Shown: positions 8,972 through 18,174, numbered from the stretch's first letter. The stretch is 64,000 nt of DNA from Pseudoxanthomonas suwonensis (GCF_000972865.1 NZ_CP011144.1:3221118-3285117); one strand, 5' to 3'. Numbers and translations: made by a program. The notes: generated by a model not told the origin, from the sequence alone.

Positions 8972-10405
8972 ATGAGCAGTCCATCCATCGCCGGCCAGAC
9001 GGCCGCGCATGCGGGAGAGAACACCCGTTTCATCATCCTGATCAGCCTGGTGGCCACGATCGGCGGTTTCCTGTTCGGCTACGACAGCGGCGTGATCAAC
9101 GGCACCGTCGACGGCCTGAAGCTGGCCTTCGGCTCCGACGCGGCGGTGACCGGCTTCAACGTGGCCTCGATGCTGCTGGGCTGCGCGATCGGCGCGTGGT
9201 TCGCCGGCACCCTGGCCGACCGCTACGGCCGCCGCACCATGCAGCTGTGGGCGGCGGTGTTCTTCCTGGTGTCGGCCTGGGGCTCGGGCATCGCCACCTC
9301 GTCGCTGGAGTTCGTGTTCTACCGGGTGCTCGGCGGCTTCGCCGTCGGCGCGGCCAGCGTGATGGCGCCGGCCTACATCAGCGAGGTGGCGCCGGCGCGC
9401 TACCGCGGCCGGCTGGCCACGGTGCAGCAGATCGCGATCATCTCCGGCCTGTTCGCCTCGTTCCTGAGCAACTACCTGCTGGCACGGCACGCCGGTTCGT
9501 CGGTGGAGCCGTTGTGGTGGGGCTTCGAGGCCTGGCGCTGGATGTTCTGGGCGGAGATCGTGCCGGCGGCGGTGTTCCTGGTCGCCCTGTTCTTCATCCC
9601 GGAAAGCCCGCGCTACCTGGTGGCGCGCGGCCTGCGCGAACGGGCGTCGGCGGTGCTGGCGCGGCTGTACGGCCCGGCCGTTGGCGAGCGCACGCTGGTG
9701 GAGATCGATGCCTCGCTGGCCAAGGACCACCACCGCCCGCGGCTGTCGGACCTGGTCAGCAAGGTCACCGGCAGGATCCGCCCGATCGTGTGGGTGGGTG
9801 TCGGCCTGGCCACGTTCCAGCAGTTCGTCGGCATCAACGTGGTGTTCTACTACGGCGCGGTGCTGTGGCAGGCGGTGGGCTTCTCCGAGAACGATGCGCT
9901 GCTGATCAACGTGCTGTCCGGCGCGCTCAGCATCGGCGCCTGCCTGGTCACCGTGGCCCTGATCGACAAGGTCGGACGCAAGCCGCTGCTGTGGGTCGGC
10001 TCGGTGGGCATGGCGGTGAGCCTGGCGCTGGTGACCTGGGCGTTCGCGTCCGGCGGCGTGGACGCGGCCGGCAAGCTGCAGCTGTCCGGGTCGATGGGCG
10101 TGCTGGCGCTGGTGGCGGCCAACGTCTACGTGATCTTCTTCAACCTGTCCTGGGGCCCGGTGATGTGGGTGATGCTGGGCGAGATGTTCCCGAACCAGAT
10201 CCGCGGTTCGGGCCTGGCGGTGGCCGGCCTGGCGCAGTGGACCGCGAACTTCCTGATCACCTGGACCTTCCCGATGCTGCTGGCGGGCATCGGCCTGGCC
10301 GGTGCCTATGGCATCTACACCTTCTTCGCGGTGGTGTCGGTGTTCTTCGTCATGCGTTACGTGCACGAGACCAAGGGCAAGGCGCTGGAGCAGATGGAGG
10401 GCTGA
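8972..10405 (+). CDS. MFS sugar porter (sugar/H+ symporter)
   Basis: A 477-residue, 12-helix inner-membrane transporter of the sugar porter family (XylE/GalP/GlcP type). Family signatures: GYDSGVINGT in helix 1, DRYGRRTMQ in the loop after helix 2, PESPRYLV before the central loop, QQFVGINVVFYY in helix 7, DKVGRKPLL, and HETKGKALEQME at the C-terminus. The ATG at 8972 follows a plausible ribosome binding site. A longer in-frame GTG at 8885 adds only a low-complexity Gly/Arg segment and was not chosen. As the last gene of the xyloglucan locus it probably imports a released monosaccharide (xylose, galactose or glucose). Confidence 0.88.
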   Translation: MSSPSIAGQTAAHAGENTRFIILISLVATIGGFLFGYDSGVINGTVDGLKLAFGSDAAVTGFNVASMLLGCAIGAWFAGTLADRYGRRTMQLWAAVFFLVSAWGSGIATSSLEFVFYRVLGGFAVGAASVMAPAYISEVAPARYRGRLATVQQIAIISGLFASFLSNYLLARHAGSSVEPLWWGFEAWRWMFWAEIVPAAVFLVALFFIPESPRYLVARGLRERASAVLARLYGPAVGERTLVEIDASLAKDHHRPRLSDLVSKVTGRIRPIVWVGVGLATFQQFVGINVVFYYGAVLWQAVGFSENDALLINVLSGALSIGACLVTVALIDKVGRKPLLWVGSVGMAVSLALVTWAFASGGVDAAGKLQLSGSMGVLALVAANVYVIFFNLSWGPVMWVMLGEMFPNQIRGSGLAVAGLAQWTANFLITWTFPMLLAGIGLAGAYGIYTFFAVVSVFFVMRYVHETKGKALEQMEG

Positions 10406-10418
10406 AGTGCTCCCGGCC

Positions 10419-10446
10419 GGCCGTGGCGGCACCAGCCGCCACGGCC
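10419..10446 (+). terminator. Terminator-like hairpin after the MFS gene
   Basis: A perfect 12-bp inverted repeat (GGCCGTGGCGGC, loop ACCA) lies 14 bases after the transporter stop. No T-tract follows, so it may terminate poorly or stabilise the 3' end. Confidence 0.4.
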
Positions 10447-10490
10447 CTGCGGGACCGAGGCCGCGACGGCCAAGGCGACGCAACCGCAAC

Positions 10491-10715
10491 CGCAACCGCA
10501 AGAGCGTCTGGGGTGGTCGGCTTCGGGCTGAGCCGCGGCAGTGCGGGTGTGTTGCGGTCGGCTCGACGGCACCTCCGTGCGCCGACTCGCCGACGCGGCC
10601 ATCCCTGGCCGCTGCCGCAACACACCCGCACCGCCACGTCTTCGGGAACTTTGGGGTCGTGGCTCCGTTCCGGCGCCGGGAAGCAACAGCCGTCGTTGCG
10701 CCGTCCGCTGTTCTG
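10491..10715 (+). repeat. Structured intergenic repeat A, copy 1
   Basis: About 220 bases repeated at 45571-45786 (same orientation) and at 35871-36056 (inverted). It begins CGCAACCGCAAGAG and ends where the REP array starts. The core is a long inverted repeat with 24-base arms at 10534-10557 and 10615-10638 (two mismatches). It encloses two smaller hairpins, which in this copy have decayed by one or two mismatches each. No coding frame fits it. See findings for the covariation between copies. Confidence 0.8.
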
Positions 10716-10931
10716 TAGGAGCCGGCTTGCCCGCGACCCGATGCCGTCGGCCCAGGCGACGCCCTCATGGTCCCGACGCACGTGTCGCCGACTGAAGTCG
10801 GCTCCTACAGAAGAGCGGCCGCGCCGTGGCTGTTGTAGGAGCCGGGTTCAGCCGGCGACGCGACGCCGTCGGCACAAGCGACGCCTTCGTGGTCGCGACA
10901 CCCGTGTCGCCGGCAAGACCGGCTCCTACAA
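10714..10931. repeat. Two GTAG-type REP pairs in tandem
   Basis: Two units of about 97 bases (10714-10809 and 10833-10931). Each runs from TGTAGGAGCCGG to the inverted CGGCTCCTACA, with a GCGAC(A)CG block inside each half. The linker between units (AAGAGCGG..GCGCCGTGGCTG) also occurs between units at 45.8-46.1 kb. These are bacterial interspersed palindromes of the REP/BIME kind, usually mobilised by RAYT transposases, none of which is in this window. Confidence 0.85.
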
Positions 10932-11131
10932 GAGCAAGCCGTGCGGCCGTAAACAAGCTGCCCGGCCGTTGGCTCCCCCTCCCTTTCGCCGCAGGCGAAG
11001 GGGGAAGCGGGCCGTTTGCGAGCCATTGGCGCGCGGCCCGAAGAACGCCTGCAGGCTAGGCCCGAGGCCCGAGGCCCGAGGGCCGGGGAGGGGGCTTTTG
11101 CGCTTGCTCCACCGATCGAGGCCACTGCCGT
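10932..11131. other. Linker with hairpin module C
   Basis: A non-coding stretch between the REP pairs and element B. It contains CTCCCTTTCGCC.GCAGGCGAAGGG, a hairpin module also present in the inverted composite near 35.6 kb, a short GGCCCGA direct repeat at about 11061-11082, and CTTGCTCCACCGATCGAGG, again shared with the 35.5-kb copy. Confidence 0.5.
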
Positions 11132-11277
11132 AACGCCGCCCGAGGACGTCGTCCCCCAAGGGGCTGGCGCAAGCAGCACATGGATGTGCTGCGGTCGCGA
11201 CTCGGAGGCAGGACGCCGGAGCGGAGCGATGCGCCAGCCCCCTGGGGGACGGCGGCCCAGGCCGAAGCCGACGCTCT
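11132..11277 (+). repeat. Long-hairpin intergenic repeat B, copy 1
   Basis: A repeat of about 145 bases with a 100-base hairpin core at 11151-11250. The terminal inverted arms are 21 bases long (11151-11171 and 11230-11250, one mismatch), beginning GTCCCCC and ending GGGGGAC. An inner hairpin with arms GCAGCACA/TGTGCTGC sits at 11173-11192. An inverted copy lies at 35389-35534, and a copy lacking the whole core lies at 46187-46230. Confidence 0.8.
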
Positions 11278-11300
11278 TGCTTCGAGGCCTTGCGACGGCC

Positions 11301-11359
11301 CCTGCCGCCGCCCCGGGATCCGGGCGGCCTTCCCGGAGTCGGGAGAAGAACCACAAAAA
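11301..11359 (-). repeat. Terminator-adjacent conserved segment, copy 1
   Basis: About 55 bases (CCCGGGATCC.GGCGGCCT, then GAGTCGGGAGAAGA) closely match 46289-46352. Both copies abut the A-tract of a minus-strand rho-independent terminator, here that of tRNA-Glu. Confidence 0.6.
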
Positions 11360-11382
11360 AACCCCGCATCAGCGGGGTTTTT
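11355..11382 (-). terminator. Rho-independent terminator of tRNA-Glu
   Basis: On the minus strand a CCCCGC/GCGGGG stem with loop TGAT is followed by a run of seven T. It lies 20 bases beyond the 3' end of the tRNA gene. Confidence 0.9.
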
Positions 11383-11402
11383 CCTGTCTCCGGCCGGCGG
11401 GA

Positions 11403-11477
11403 TGGCGCTCCCTAGGGGACTCGAACCCCTGTTTTAGCCTTGAGAGGGCCACGTCCTAACCACTAGACGAAGGGAGC
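11403..11477 (-). tRNA. tRNA-Glu (anticodon CTC)
   Basis: The minus strand folds as a complete cloverleaf. The acceptor arm starts GCTCCCT and pairs with AGGGAGC. The anticodon stem TGGCC/GGCTA encloses loop CTCTCAA, giving anticodon CTC. The T arm carries GGTTCGAGTCC, and the 3' CCA is encoded at 11403-11405. It reads GAG codons, which a high-GC genome uses heavily. Confidence 0.95.
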
Positions 11478-11506
11478 GTTGCGGGTGTCGCCGGCGAAGG
11501 CGCGCT

Positions 11507-11535
11507 AGTATATTCACGCGCCCGCCGGACGGCAA
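11507..11535 (-). promoter_or_regulatory. Sigma-70 promoter of tRNA-Glu
   Basis: On the minus strand, TTGCCG (11530-11535) and TATACT (11507-11512) are separated by exactly 17 bases. They place transcription start at about 11500, some 23 bases before the mature tRNA. Confidence 0.75.
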
Positions 11536-11565
11536 TCCGGCCGGACCGATCCCGTTCACGGAAGC

Positions 11566-12906
11566 ATGCCCATCAATCCGCACTCCCTCCCGCAGCCCAT
11601 CCTGCGCAGCATCCCGCGCGACCAGCACACGATTTCCCGCCGGGACATCAGCCCCAATGCGCTGCGCGTGCTCTACCGCCTGCGCGAAGGCGGTTTCGGC
11701 GCCTACCTGGTCGGCGGCGCGGTCCGCGACCTGCTGCTGGGCCTGCACCCCAAGGACTTCGACGTGGCCACCGACGCCACGCCCGAGCAGGTCAAGCAGC
11801 TGTTCCGCAACTGCCGCCTGATCGGCCGCCGCTTCCGCCTGGCCCACGTGGTCTACGGCAGGGAGATCATCGAGGTCGCCACCTTCCGCGCCAACGTCGA
11901 CGACGGCAGCGGCGACCGCGAGCTCGAAGACGGGCGGCTGGTCCGCGACAACGTCTACGGTAGCATCGAGGACGACGCGATCCGCCGCGACTTCACCTGC
12001 AACGCCCTCTACTACGCGATCGAGGATTTCTCGGTGCGCGACTACACCGGCGGATTCGAGGACGTGCAGGCGCGGACCATGCGCCTGATCGGCGACCCGG
12101 AGACCCGCTACCGCGAGGACCCAGTGCGGATGCTGCGCGCGGTGCGGCTGGCGGCCAAGCTCGGCTTCAGCATCGAGCCGGCGACCGCCGCGCCGATCCC
12201 GCTGCTGGCGTCGCTGCTGGGCGAGGCCGCCCCGGCGCGCCTGTTCGAGGAAATGCTCAAGCTGTTCCTGTCCGGGCACGCGGTGGCCAGCTTCGAGGGC
12301 CTGGAGGCCCACGGCCTGCTCGGCGCGGTGTTGCCGGAAACGGCGGCGGCGCTGCGCTCCAACCGCAGCGGCGCCCTGCGGCGGATGCTGCTGCAGGGCC
12401 TGAGCAACACCGATGCACGGGTGGCCGCCGACGAGCCGGTGTCGCCGGCCTTCCTGTTCGCGCTGCTGCTGTGGCCGGCCTACTGCCGCGCCCTGGCCGG
12501 GCTGCAGGCGCAAGGCATGCATGCCGAGGAAGCGCAGCGCCGCGCTGCCGACCGGGTCACCCTGCACCAGGTGCAGACGATCGCGCTGCCCAAGCGCTTC
12601 TCGCTGCCGATGCAGGAGATCTGGCTGCTGCAGACGCGCTTCGCCTCGCGCCAGCGCAAGCGGGTGTTCCGCCTGCTTACGCACCCGCGCTTCCGCGCCG
12701 CCTACGACTTCCTGGTGCTGCGCCTGGCCGCGTCCGATTCGCACGCCGGCGACGTGGAGTTCTGGAAGCAGGCCCAGCAAAGTTCCGGCGACGAGCTGTC
12801 GGCGAGCCTGGAGGCGGCCAGCGCCGCCGGCGAGGCCGGCGATGCGCCCGAGCGCAAGCGCCGCCGCCGGCGCCGCCGCCCGTCGGCCGCCGCCTCGGCC
12901 GAATGA
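11566..12906 (+). CDS. pcnB: Poly(A) polymerase I
   Basis: A 446-residue class II nucleotidyltransferase that adds 3' poly(A) tails to RNA and so promotes its decay. The head domain shows YLVGGAVRDLLLG and the catalytic KDFDVATDATP (DxD), then GRRFRLAHV and RRDFTCNALYY, all in the order seen in PcnB and CCA-adding enzymes. PcnB is preferred because of the IPRDQHTISRRDISPNALRVL lead-in and the very basic C-terminal tail (ERKRRRRRRR). The stop overlaps the folK start by four bases (ATGA). Confidence 0.93.
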   Translation: MPINPHSLPQPILRSIPRDQHTISRRDISPNALRVLYRLREGGFGAYLVGGAVRDLLLGLHPKDFDVATDATPEQVKQLFRNCRLIGRRFRLAHVVYGREIIEVATFRANVDDGSGDRELEDGRLVRDNVYGSIEDDAIRRDFTCNALYYAIEDFSVRDYTGGFEDVQARTMRLIGDPETRYREDPVRMLRAVRLAAKLGFSIEPATAAPIPLLASLLGEAAPARLFEEMLKLFLSGHAVASFEGLEAHGLLGAVLPETAAALRSNRSGALRRMLLQGLSNTDARVAADEPVSPAFLFALLLWPAYCRALAGLQAQGMHAEEAQRRAADRVTLHQVQTIALPKRFSLPMQEIWLLQTRFASRQRKRVFRLLTHPRFRAAYDFLVLRLAASDSHAGDVEFWKQAQQSSGDELSASLEAASAAGEAGDAPERKRRRRRRRPSAAASAE

Positions 12907-13424
12907 GCGCGCCGGTCCACGCCTGCATAGGTCTCGGCGCCAACCTCGGCAATCCAGAGGCGGCCGTGCGCCGCGCCGCCGAAGCGCTGACCGGGCTGCC
13001 GGACACGCGGGTGCTGGCGCTGTCGCGGCTGTACCGGACCCCGGCCTGGGGCCAGGTCGACCAGCCGGACTTCGTCAACGCCGCCGCCCTGCTGAAGACC
13101 GGGCTGGAGCCCGAAAAGCTGCTCCAGGAACTGCTGCGGATCGAGCGCGAGGCTGGCCGCGACCGTGCGGCCACGACCGCGTCCCGCCGCTGGGGACCGC
13201 GCGTGCTGGACCTGGACCTGCTGCTGTACGCCGGCCGGGTCGTGGACCTGCCCGGGCTGCGGGTGCCGCATCCGCACCTGCACGAGCGCGCTTTCGCCCT
13301 GGTGCCACTGGCGGAGATCGCCCCGGCCGAGCCGTTCCCCGGCCACGGTACGGTCGCCGACGCCCTGCGCGGGGTCGATGCCGAGGGCATCGTGCCACTG
13401 GCCGATCCGGCCAGAATCGACTGA
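12903..13424 (+). CDS. folK: 6-hydroxymethyl-7,8-dihydropterin pyrophosphokinase
   Basis: A 173-residue HPPK of folate synthesis that transfers pyrophosphate from ATP to hydroxymethyl-dihydropterin. Motifs: GLGANLGNPEAAV near the N-terminus, SRLYRTPAWG, and the signature RRWGPRVLDLDLLLY with the metal-binding Asp residues, followed by VPHPHLHERAFAL. Length is normal. The ATGA overlap with pcnB is the conserved gammaproteobacterial pcnB-folK-pan arrangement. Confidence 0.95.
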   Translation: MSAPVHACIGLGANLGNPEAAVRRAAEALTGLPDTRVLALSRLYRTPAWGQVDQPDFVNAAALLKTGLEPEKLLQELLRIEREAGRDRAATTASRRWGPRVLDLDLLLYAGRVVDLPGLRVPHPHLHERAFALVPLAEIAPAEPFPGHGTVADALRGVDAEGIVPLADPARID

Positions 13425-13532
13425 TCCGTCCGGCTGGCTGACGGGCTCACTCTTCCCCTGGCCGTGGGCGATAATCCCCGGCTTGCCGAACCGGGTCCGC
13501 CCGATGAGACGCGTCCTGATGAGAAGCCGCCG

Positions 13533-14348
13533 ATGAGCGTACATGCCGAGCAGAAGCCCTGGACCGTGCCGGCGCTGGCCGAGGCCAAGCGCCAGGGGCG
13601 CCGCCTGGCGATGCTGACCGCCTACGACGCCGGGTTCGCCCGCACCCTGGACCGCAACGGCATCGACCTGGTCCTGGTCGGCGATTCGCTGGGCATGGTG
13701 GTGCAGGGCCACGGCTCGACCCTGCCGGTGACGGTGGCCGACGTGGCCTACCACACCGCTGCGGTGGCCCGTGCGCTGACCCGGGCGCTGTTGCTGGCCG
13801 ACCTGCCGTTCCAGTCCGACGCGACCCCCGAGCGCGCGCTGGACGCCTCGGTGGCGCTGCTGCAGGCCGGCGCGCAGATGGTCAAGCTGGAAGGCGCTGG
13901 GCCCAAGCTCGACGTGATCCGGTTCCTGGCCGCGCGCGACATCCCGGTCTGCGCGCACCTGGGCCTGACCCCGCAGTCGGTGCTCAAGCTCGGCGGCTTC
14001 AAGGTGCAGGGCCGCGAGCAGCAGGCCGCGGCGCGGCTGCTGGCCGACGCACAGGCGGTGGCCGAGGCCGGCGCCTCGTTGCTGGTGCTCGAATGCGTGC
14101 CCACCGCGCTGGCACAGCGGATCACCGCCGCGGTGCCGATCCCGACCATCGGCATCGGTGCCGGCCCGCACTGCGACGGCCAGGTGCTGGTGCTGCACGA
14201 TTTCCTGGGCCTGGACAGCGGCCATCGCCGGCCGCGCTTCGTCAAGGATTTCCTCGCCGAGGGCGGATCGGTGGCCGGCGCGGTGCGCGCCTACGCCGAC
14301 GCGGTGCGCGACGGCAGCTTCCCCGACGCCGACCACGCCTACGCCTGA
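13533..14348 (+). CDS. panB: 3-methyl-2-oxobutanoate hydroxymethyltransferase
   Basis: A 271-residue enzyme making ketopantoate from alpha-ketoisovalerate and methylene-tetrahydrofolate, the first step of pantothenate synthesis. Visible are [23 protein letters not shown] (Mg-binding Asp), [18 protein letters not shown] and [15 protein letters not shown]. The ATG at 13533 gives the usual family length. Earlier in-frame starts would add an unusual Arg-rich leader. It is followed 15 bases later by panC. Confidence 0.95.
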   Translation: MSVHAEQKPWTVPALAEAKRQGRRLAMLTAYDAGFARTLDRNGIDLVLVGDSLGMVVQGHGSTLPVTVADVAYHTAAVARALTRALLLADLPFQSDATPERALDASVALLQAGAQMVKLEGAGPKLDVIRFLAARDIPVCAHLGLTPQSVLKLGGFKVQGREQQAAARLLADAQAVAEAGASLLVLECVPTALAQRITAAVPIPTIGIGAGPHCDGQVLVLHDFLGLDSGHRRPRFVKDFLAEGGSVAGAVRAYADAVRDGSFPDADHAYA

Positions 14349-14363
14349 GCGCCCCCGAAGAAC

Positions 14364-15206
14364 ATGATCGAGACCATCACCGGACTGGACGCCCTGCGCG
14401 AGCGCGTGCGCGGCTGGAAGCGCGAGGGCCTGCGGGTGGGCTTCGTGCCGACCATGGGCAACCTGCATGCCGGCCACTATTCGCTGGTGATGCTGGCCCG
14501 GCAGTATGCCGACCGGGTGGTGTCCAGCGTGTTCGTCAATCCGACCCAGTTCGGGCCGAGCGAGGACTTCACCCGCTATCCGCGCACGCCGGCCGCCGAC
14601 ACCGCCGGGCTGGAAGGCGCCGGTTGCGACGTGCTGTGGCTGCCGACGGTGGAGTCGATGTATCCCTTCGGCGTGGAGCTCGCCTCGAAGGTGCACGTGC
14701 CGGGCGTGAGCGCGGTGCTGGAGGGCGAGTGCCGCCCGGGGCACTTCGACGGCGTCTGCACCGTGGTCAGCCGCCTGTTCAACCAGGTCCAGCCGGACCT
14801 GGCCGCGTTCGGCAAGAAGGACTACCAGCAGCTGGCGGTGATCCGGCAGCTGGTGGCCGACCTGCAGTTCCCGATCGAGATCATCGGCGGCGGCATCGTC
14901 CGCGAGGCCGACGGCCTGGCGATGAGTTCGCGCAACCAGTACCTGGGGCCGGACCAGCGCCCGCGCGCGGCGGCCATCCACCGCGCGCTGCGCGACATGC
15001 GCCAGGCGCACCTGGACGGCGCGCCGCGCGCGGTGGTCGAGGCGCAGGCGCGCGCGCAGCTTGAGGCGGTCGGCTTCGCGGTCGACTACGCCGCGCTGCG
15101 CCGCCCGGACCTGTCCGGGCCGGACGACGGCGAGGCCGGTCCGCGCGTGGCCCTGGTGGCGGCGCGGCTGGGCACGACCCGGCTGATCGACAACCTCGAG
15201 TTCTGA
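14364..15206 (+). CDS. panC: Pantothenate synthetase
   Basis: A 280-residue ATP-dependent ligase joining pantoate and beta-alanine. Nucleotide-binding motifs are [11 protein letters not shown] (HxGH class) and, later, [27 protein letters not shown] and FGKKDYQQL are family signatures. Its beta-alanine comes from PanD, encoded next. Confidence 0.96.
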   Translation: MIETITGLDALRERVRGWKREGLRVGFVPTMGNLHAGHYSLVMLARQYADRVVSSVFVNPTQFGPSEDFTRYPRTPAADTAGLEGAGCDVLWLPTVESMYPFGVELASKVHVPGVSAVLEGECRPGHFDGVCTVVSRLFNQVQPDLAAFGKKDYQQLAVIRQLVADLQFPIEIIGGGIVREADGLAMSSRNQYLGPDQRPRAAAIHRALRDMRQAHLDGAPRAVVEAQARAQLEAVGFAVDYAALRRPDLSGPDDGEAGPRVALVAARLGTTRLIDNLEF

Positions 15207-15296
15207 GGCCGCCGGCGGCGATGCCGCCACCGATTTTTGTTTCCGGTGCAACGCCCGCCGCGTTGCTACCATCCACGACCGAGAGTTGGACGTCCC

Positions 15297-15677
15297 ATGC
15301 AACTGACCCTGCTGAAAGCCAAGATCCACCGCGCCACCGTCACCCATTCGGAGCTGAACTACGAAGGCTCGGTGGCGATCGACGGGCTGCTGCTCGACGC
15401 CACCGGCATCCGCGAATTCGAGCAGGTGCACGTGTGGGACGTCACCAACGGCAGCCGCTTCACCACCTATGCCATCCGCGCCGACGAGGGCAGCGGGGTC
15501 GTCTCGCTCAACGGCGGCGCCGCGCGCCACGTGCAGGTCGGCGACCTGGTGATCATCGCCGCGTTCGCCGGGCTGAGCGAAGCCGAGGCCGCCGCGTTCC
15601 AGCCCAACCTGGTGTACGTGGACGCCGCCAACCGCATCACCCACACCAACCACAGCATTCCCAAGCAGGCCGCCTGA
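15297..15677 (+). CDS. panD: Aspartate 1-decarboxylase proenzyme
   Basis: A 126-residue pyruvoyl enzyme that converts aspartate to beta-alanine. The self-cleavage site Gly24-Ser25 sits in NYEGSVAID at exactly the canonical position; Ser25 becomes the pyruvoyl group. [23 protein letters not shown] residues (here LNGGAARH) and the [11 protein letters not shown] block are conserved. The stop overlaps the first base of the pgi ATG, so translation is probably coupled. Confidence 0.96.
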   Translation: MQLTLLKAKIHRATVTHSELNYEGSVAIDGLLLDATGIREFEQVHVWDVTNGSRFTTYAIRADEGSGVVSLNGGAARHVQVGDLVIIAAFAGLSEAEAAAFQPNLVYVDAANRITHTNHSIPKQAA

Positions 15678-17191
15678 TGACCGCATCCGCTTCCGGTTTC
15701 GAACGTCTCCAGTCCCATGCCGCGCGCCTTTCCGGCACCGGCATCGCGCAGCTGCTGAAGGACGAACCGGAGCGGATCGCCGCGCAGGCGCTGCAGGTCG
15801 GCCCGCTGTACGCGACCTTCGCCCGCCAGCGCTACGACGCCCAGGCCTGGGACGCGCTGCTGGCGCTGGGCCGGGAGCGCGACCTGCCCGGGGCGTTCCG
15901 GCGCCTGTTCGACGGCGACAAGGTCAACGTGACCGAGGGCCGCGCCGCGCTGCACACCGCGCTGCGCGGCGACCTGTCGCCGGCGCCGGCCGCGCGCGAG
16001 GCCTATCGCACCGCTGCCGACGTCCGCCAGCGGATGCGCGGCCTGATCGAGGCGCTGGAGGCCAGCGAGGTCAGCGACATCGTCAGCGTCGGCATCGGCG
16101 GCTCGGACCTGGGCCCGCGGCTGGTGGCCGACGCCCTGCGCGGGCCGCTGCCGGGCCGCTTCCGCGTGCACTTCCTCTCCAACGTCGACGGCTCGGCCGC
16201 GCAGCGCACGCTGGCGCCGCTGGACCCGGCGCGTACCGCGGCGGTCTTCATCTCCAAGACCTTCGGCACCCAGGAGACCCTGCTCAACGGCGCGATCGTC
16301 CGCGACTGGCTTGGCGGCAGCGAGCGCATCTACGCGGTCAGCGCCAACCCGGAGCGCGCCGCCGCTGCGTTCGACATCGCCGCCGGGCGCGTGCTGCCGA
16401 TGTGGGACTGGGTCGGCGGGCGCTACTCGCTGTGGTCGGCGGTCGGTTTCCCGATCGCGCTGGCGATCGGCTTCGACCGCTTCGAGCAGCTGCTGGCGGG
16501 CGCGGCGCTGATGGACGCGCACGTGCTGGAGGCACCGCTGGAATCCAACCTCGCCGTGCGCCACGGCCTGGCCGCGGTGTGGAACCGCAACGCGCTGGGC
16601 CTGGCCTCGCACGCGGTGCTGACCTACGACCAGCGCCTGGCGCTGCTGCCGGCCTACCTGCAGCAGCTGGTGATGGAGTCGCTGGGCAAGCGGGTGGAGC
16701 TGGACGGCAGCCCGGTCGCCGCCGACACCGTGCCGGTGTGGTGGGGCGGGGCCGGCACCGACGTGCAGCACAGCTTCTTCCAGGCCTTGCACCAGGGCAC
16801 CGGGATCGTGCCGGCCGACTTCGTCGGCACCGTGCGCAACGACGATCCGTACGCGGCCAACCACGACGCGCTGCTGTCCAACCTGCTGGCGCAGACCGAG
16901 GCGCTGGCCAACGGCCAGGCCAGCGACGACCCGCACCGCGCCTACCCGGGCGACCGGCCGAGCACCACGATCCTGCTCGACGCGCTGACCCCGCAGTCGC
17001 TCGGCGCGCTGCTGGCGCTGTACGAGCACAGCGTCTACGTGCAGTCGGTGGTGTGGGGCATCAACGCCTTCGACCAGTTCGGCGTGGAGCTGGGCAAGCA
17101 GGTCGCCAACACCCTGCTGCCGGCGCTGCGCGGGGAGACCGGCGCGGCCGACCCGGTCACCGCGGAGCTGATCCGGCGCCTGGGGTGCTGA
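15677..17191 (+). CDS. pgi: Glucose-6-phosphate isomerase
   Basis: A 504-residue enzyme interconverting glucose-6-phosphate and fructose-6-phosphate. Motifs: [30 protein letters not shown] (phosphate binding), [40 protein letters not shown] and the C-terminal [15 protein letters not shown] with the catalytic Lys. The ATG overlapping the panD stop was chosen because an upstream extension would run through panD in another frame. Length is slightly under the 549 of E. coli, as is common in xanthomonads. Confidence 0.95.
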   Translation: MTASASGFERLQSHAARLSGTGIAQLLKDEPERIAAQALQVGPLYATFARQRYDAQAWDALLALGRERDLPGAFRRLFDGDKVNVTEGRAALHTALRGDLSPAPAAREAYRTAADVRQRMRGLIEALEASEVSDIVSVGIGGSDLGPRLVADALRGPLPGRFRVHFLSNVDGSAAQRTLAPLDPARTAAVFISKTFGTQETLLNGAIVRDWLGGSERIYAVSANPERAAAAFDIAAGRVLPMWDWVGGRYSLWSAVGFPIALAIGFDRFEQLLAGAALMDAHVLEAPLESNLAVRHGLAAVWNRNALGLASHAVLTYDQRLALLPAYLQQLVMESLGKRVELDGSPVAADTVPVWWGGAGTDVQHSFFQALHQGTGIVPADFVGTVRNDDPYAANHDALLSNLLAQTEALANGQASDDPHRAYPGDRPSTTILLDALTPQSLGALLALYEHSVYVQSVVWGINAFDQFGVELGKQVANTLLPALRGETGAADPVTAELIRRLGC

Positions 17192-17231
17192 TCCGTTCTC
17201 CCGCCCCAGGCACCGGACCCGTTCTCACGCT

Positions 17232-17330
17232 CCGTCGTCGCGGCGCAAGCCGGGACCCAGTGGCTTGGCTCCAGGACGCCTTGCAGCGAGAGCTGAAGTC
17301 GCTGGGTCCCGGCTTGCGCCGGGACGACGG
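17232..17330. repeat. Large inverted repeat after pgi
   Basis: Two arms of about 28 bases (starting CCGTCGTCGCGGCGCAAGCC at 17232 and ending at 17330) are inverted copies with one mismatch, separated by about 45 bases. The arm contains CGGCGCAAGCCGGGACCCAG, a palindromic sequence that resembles a repeat common in proteobacterial intergenic DNA. It lies between the convergent pgi and fdhD genes and could act as a bidirectional transcript end. Confidence 0.7.
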
Positions 17331-17378
17331 GGCTGGTTCGTTTGGACGTCGCCAGGGGCAAGCTTCCCGGGCGTAGCA

Positions 17379-18174
17379 TCACCCGCCCAGCCGCTGCGGA
17401 TGGCTGTACACGACCTGGCGCCCGGGCCGCACGAAGCCGACCAGCGTCAGGCCGCAGCCGCGCGCCAGGTCCACCGCCAGCGCGGTCGGTGCCGACACCG
17501 CCGCCAGCAGGCCCACGCCCAGCCGCGCGGCCTTGGTCACCATCTCGTAGCTGGCCCGGCTGCTGACCAGGACGAAGCCGCCGCGCAGGTCCGCGCCTTC
17601 GCGCGCCAGCGCGCCGAGCAGCTTGTCCAGGGCATTGTGCCGGCCGACATCCTCACGCACCTGCAGGATCGTGCCGTCGGCCGAAGCCCAGGCCGCCGCA
17701 TGCATCGCGCCGGTGGTGGCGTTGATCGGCTGGAAGCGTTCCAGTTCCGCGCTGGCCCGCTGCAGCGCGGCGGTGTCCAGCACCGGTCCCTCGGGCACCA
17801 TCGGCGGCGCCTGCAGCACCTCCTCGAGCTGGCGGCTGCCGCACAGGCCGCAGCCGCTGCGGCCCGGCAGGAGCCGGTCGCTTCCGTCCTCCGGCACGGT
17901 GGCCGATGGCGCGTCGATGTCGACCACGAAGCCTTCCAGCCGCGGTTGCACGTCCACCGCGCGTATGTCCGCTGCGCGACCGATGCGGCCTTCGCTCAGC
18001 GAGAAGCCCCAGGCGAAGTCCTCCAGGTCCAGCGGCGTGGCCATCATCACCGCGAAGGAGCGGCCGTTGTAGCGCAGTTCCACCGGCGCCTCCTCGGCCA
18101 GCCAGTCTTCGGCGCGGTGCCCGCCGGCTTCGGCGTGGATGGTGACCGTGCGCCGTCCGCGGCCGGCGTGCGGC

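Noticed and set aside
6470..10768. Very long open frame on the minus strand (over 1,400 codons) opposite GH95 and the MFS gene
   Set aside because: It is antisense to genes with intact catalytic motifs, its translation is Arg/Gly/Pro-rich low complexity, and GC-rich third positions remove stops from shadow frames.
10491..11359. Degraded insertion sequence
   Set aside because: No transposase fragment in any frame. The parts are short palindromes, so a non-autonomous repeat composite is a better description.
15221..15676. Extension of pgi upstream through panD
   Set aside because: It runs through panD in another frame and reads as low-complexity Arg-rich sequence. ATG 15677 fits the Pgi family.
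12702..15686. Long minus-strand open frame opposite folK-panB-panC-panD
   Set aside because: Antisense to four canonical pathway genes, with no motif and a shadow composition.
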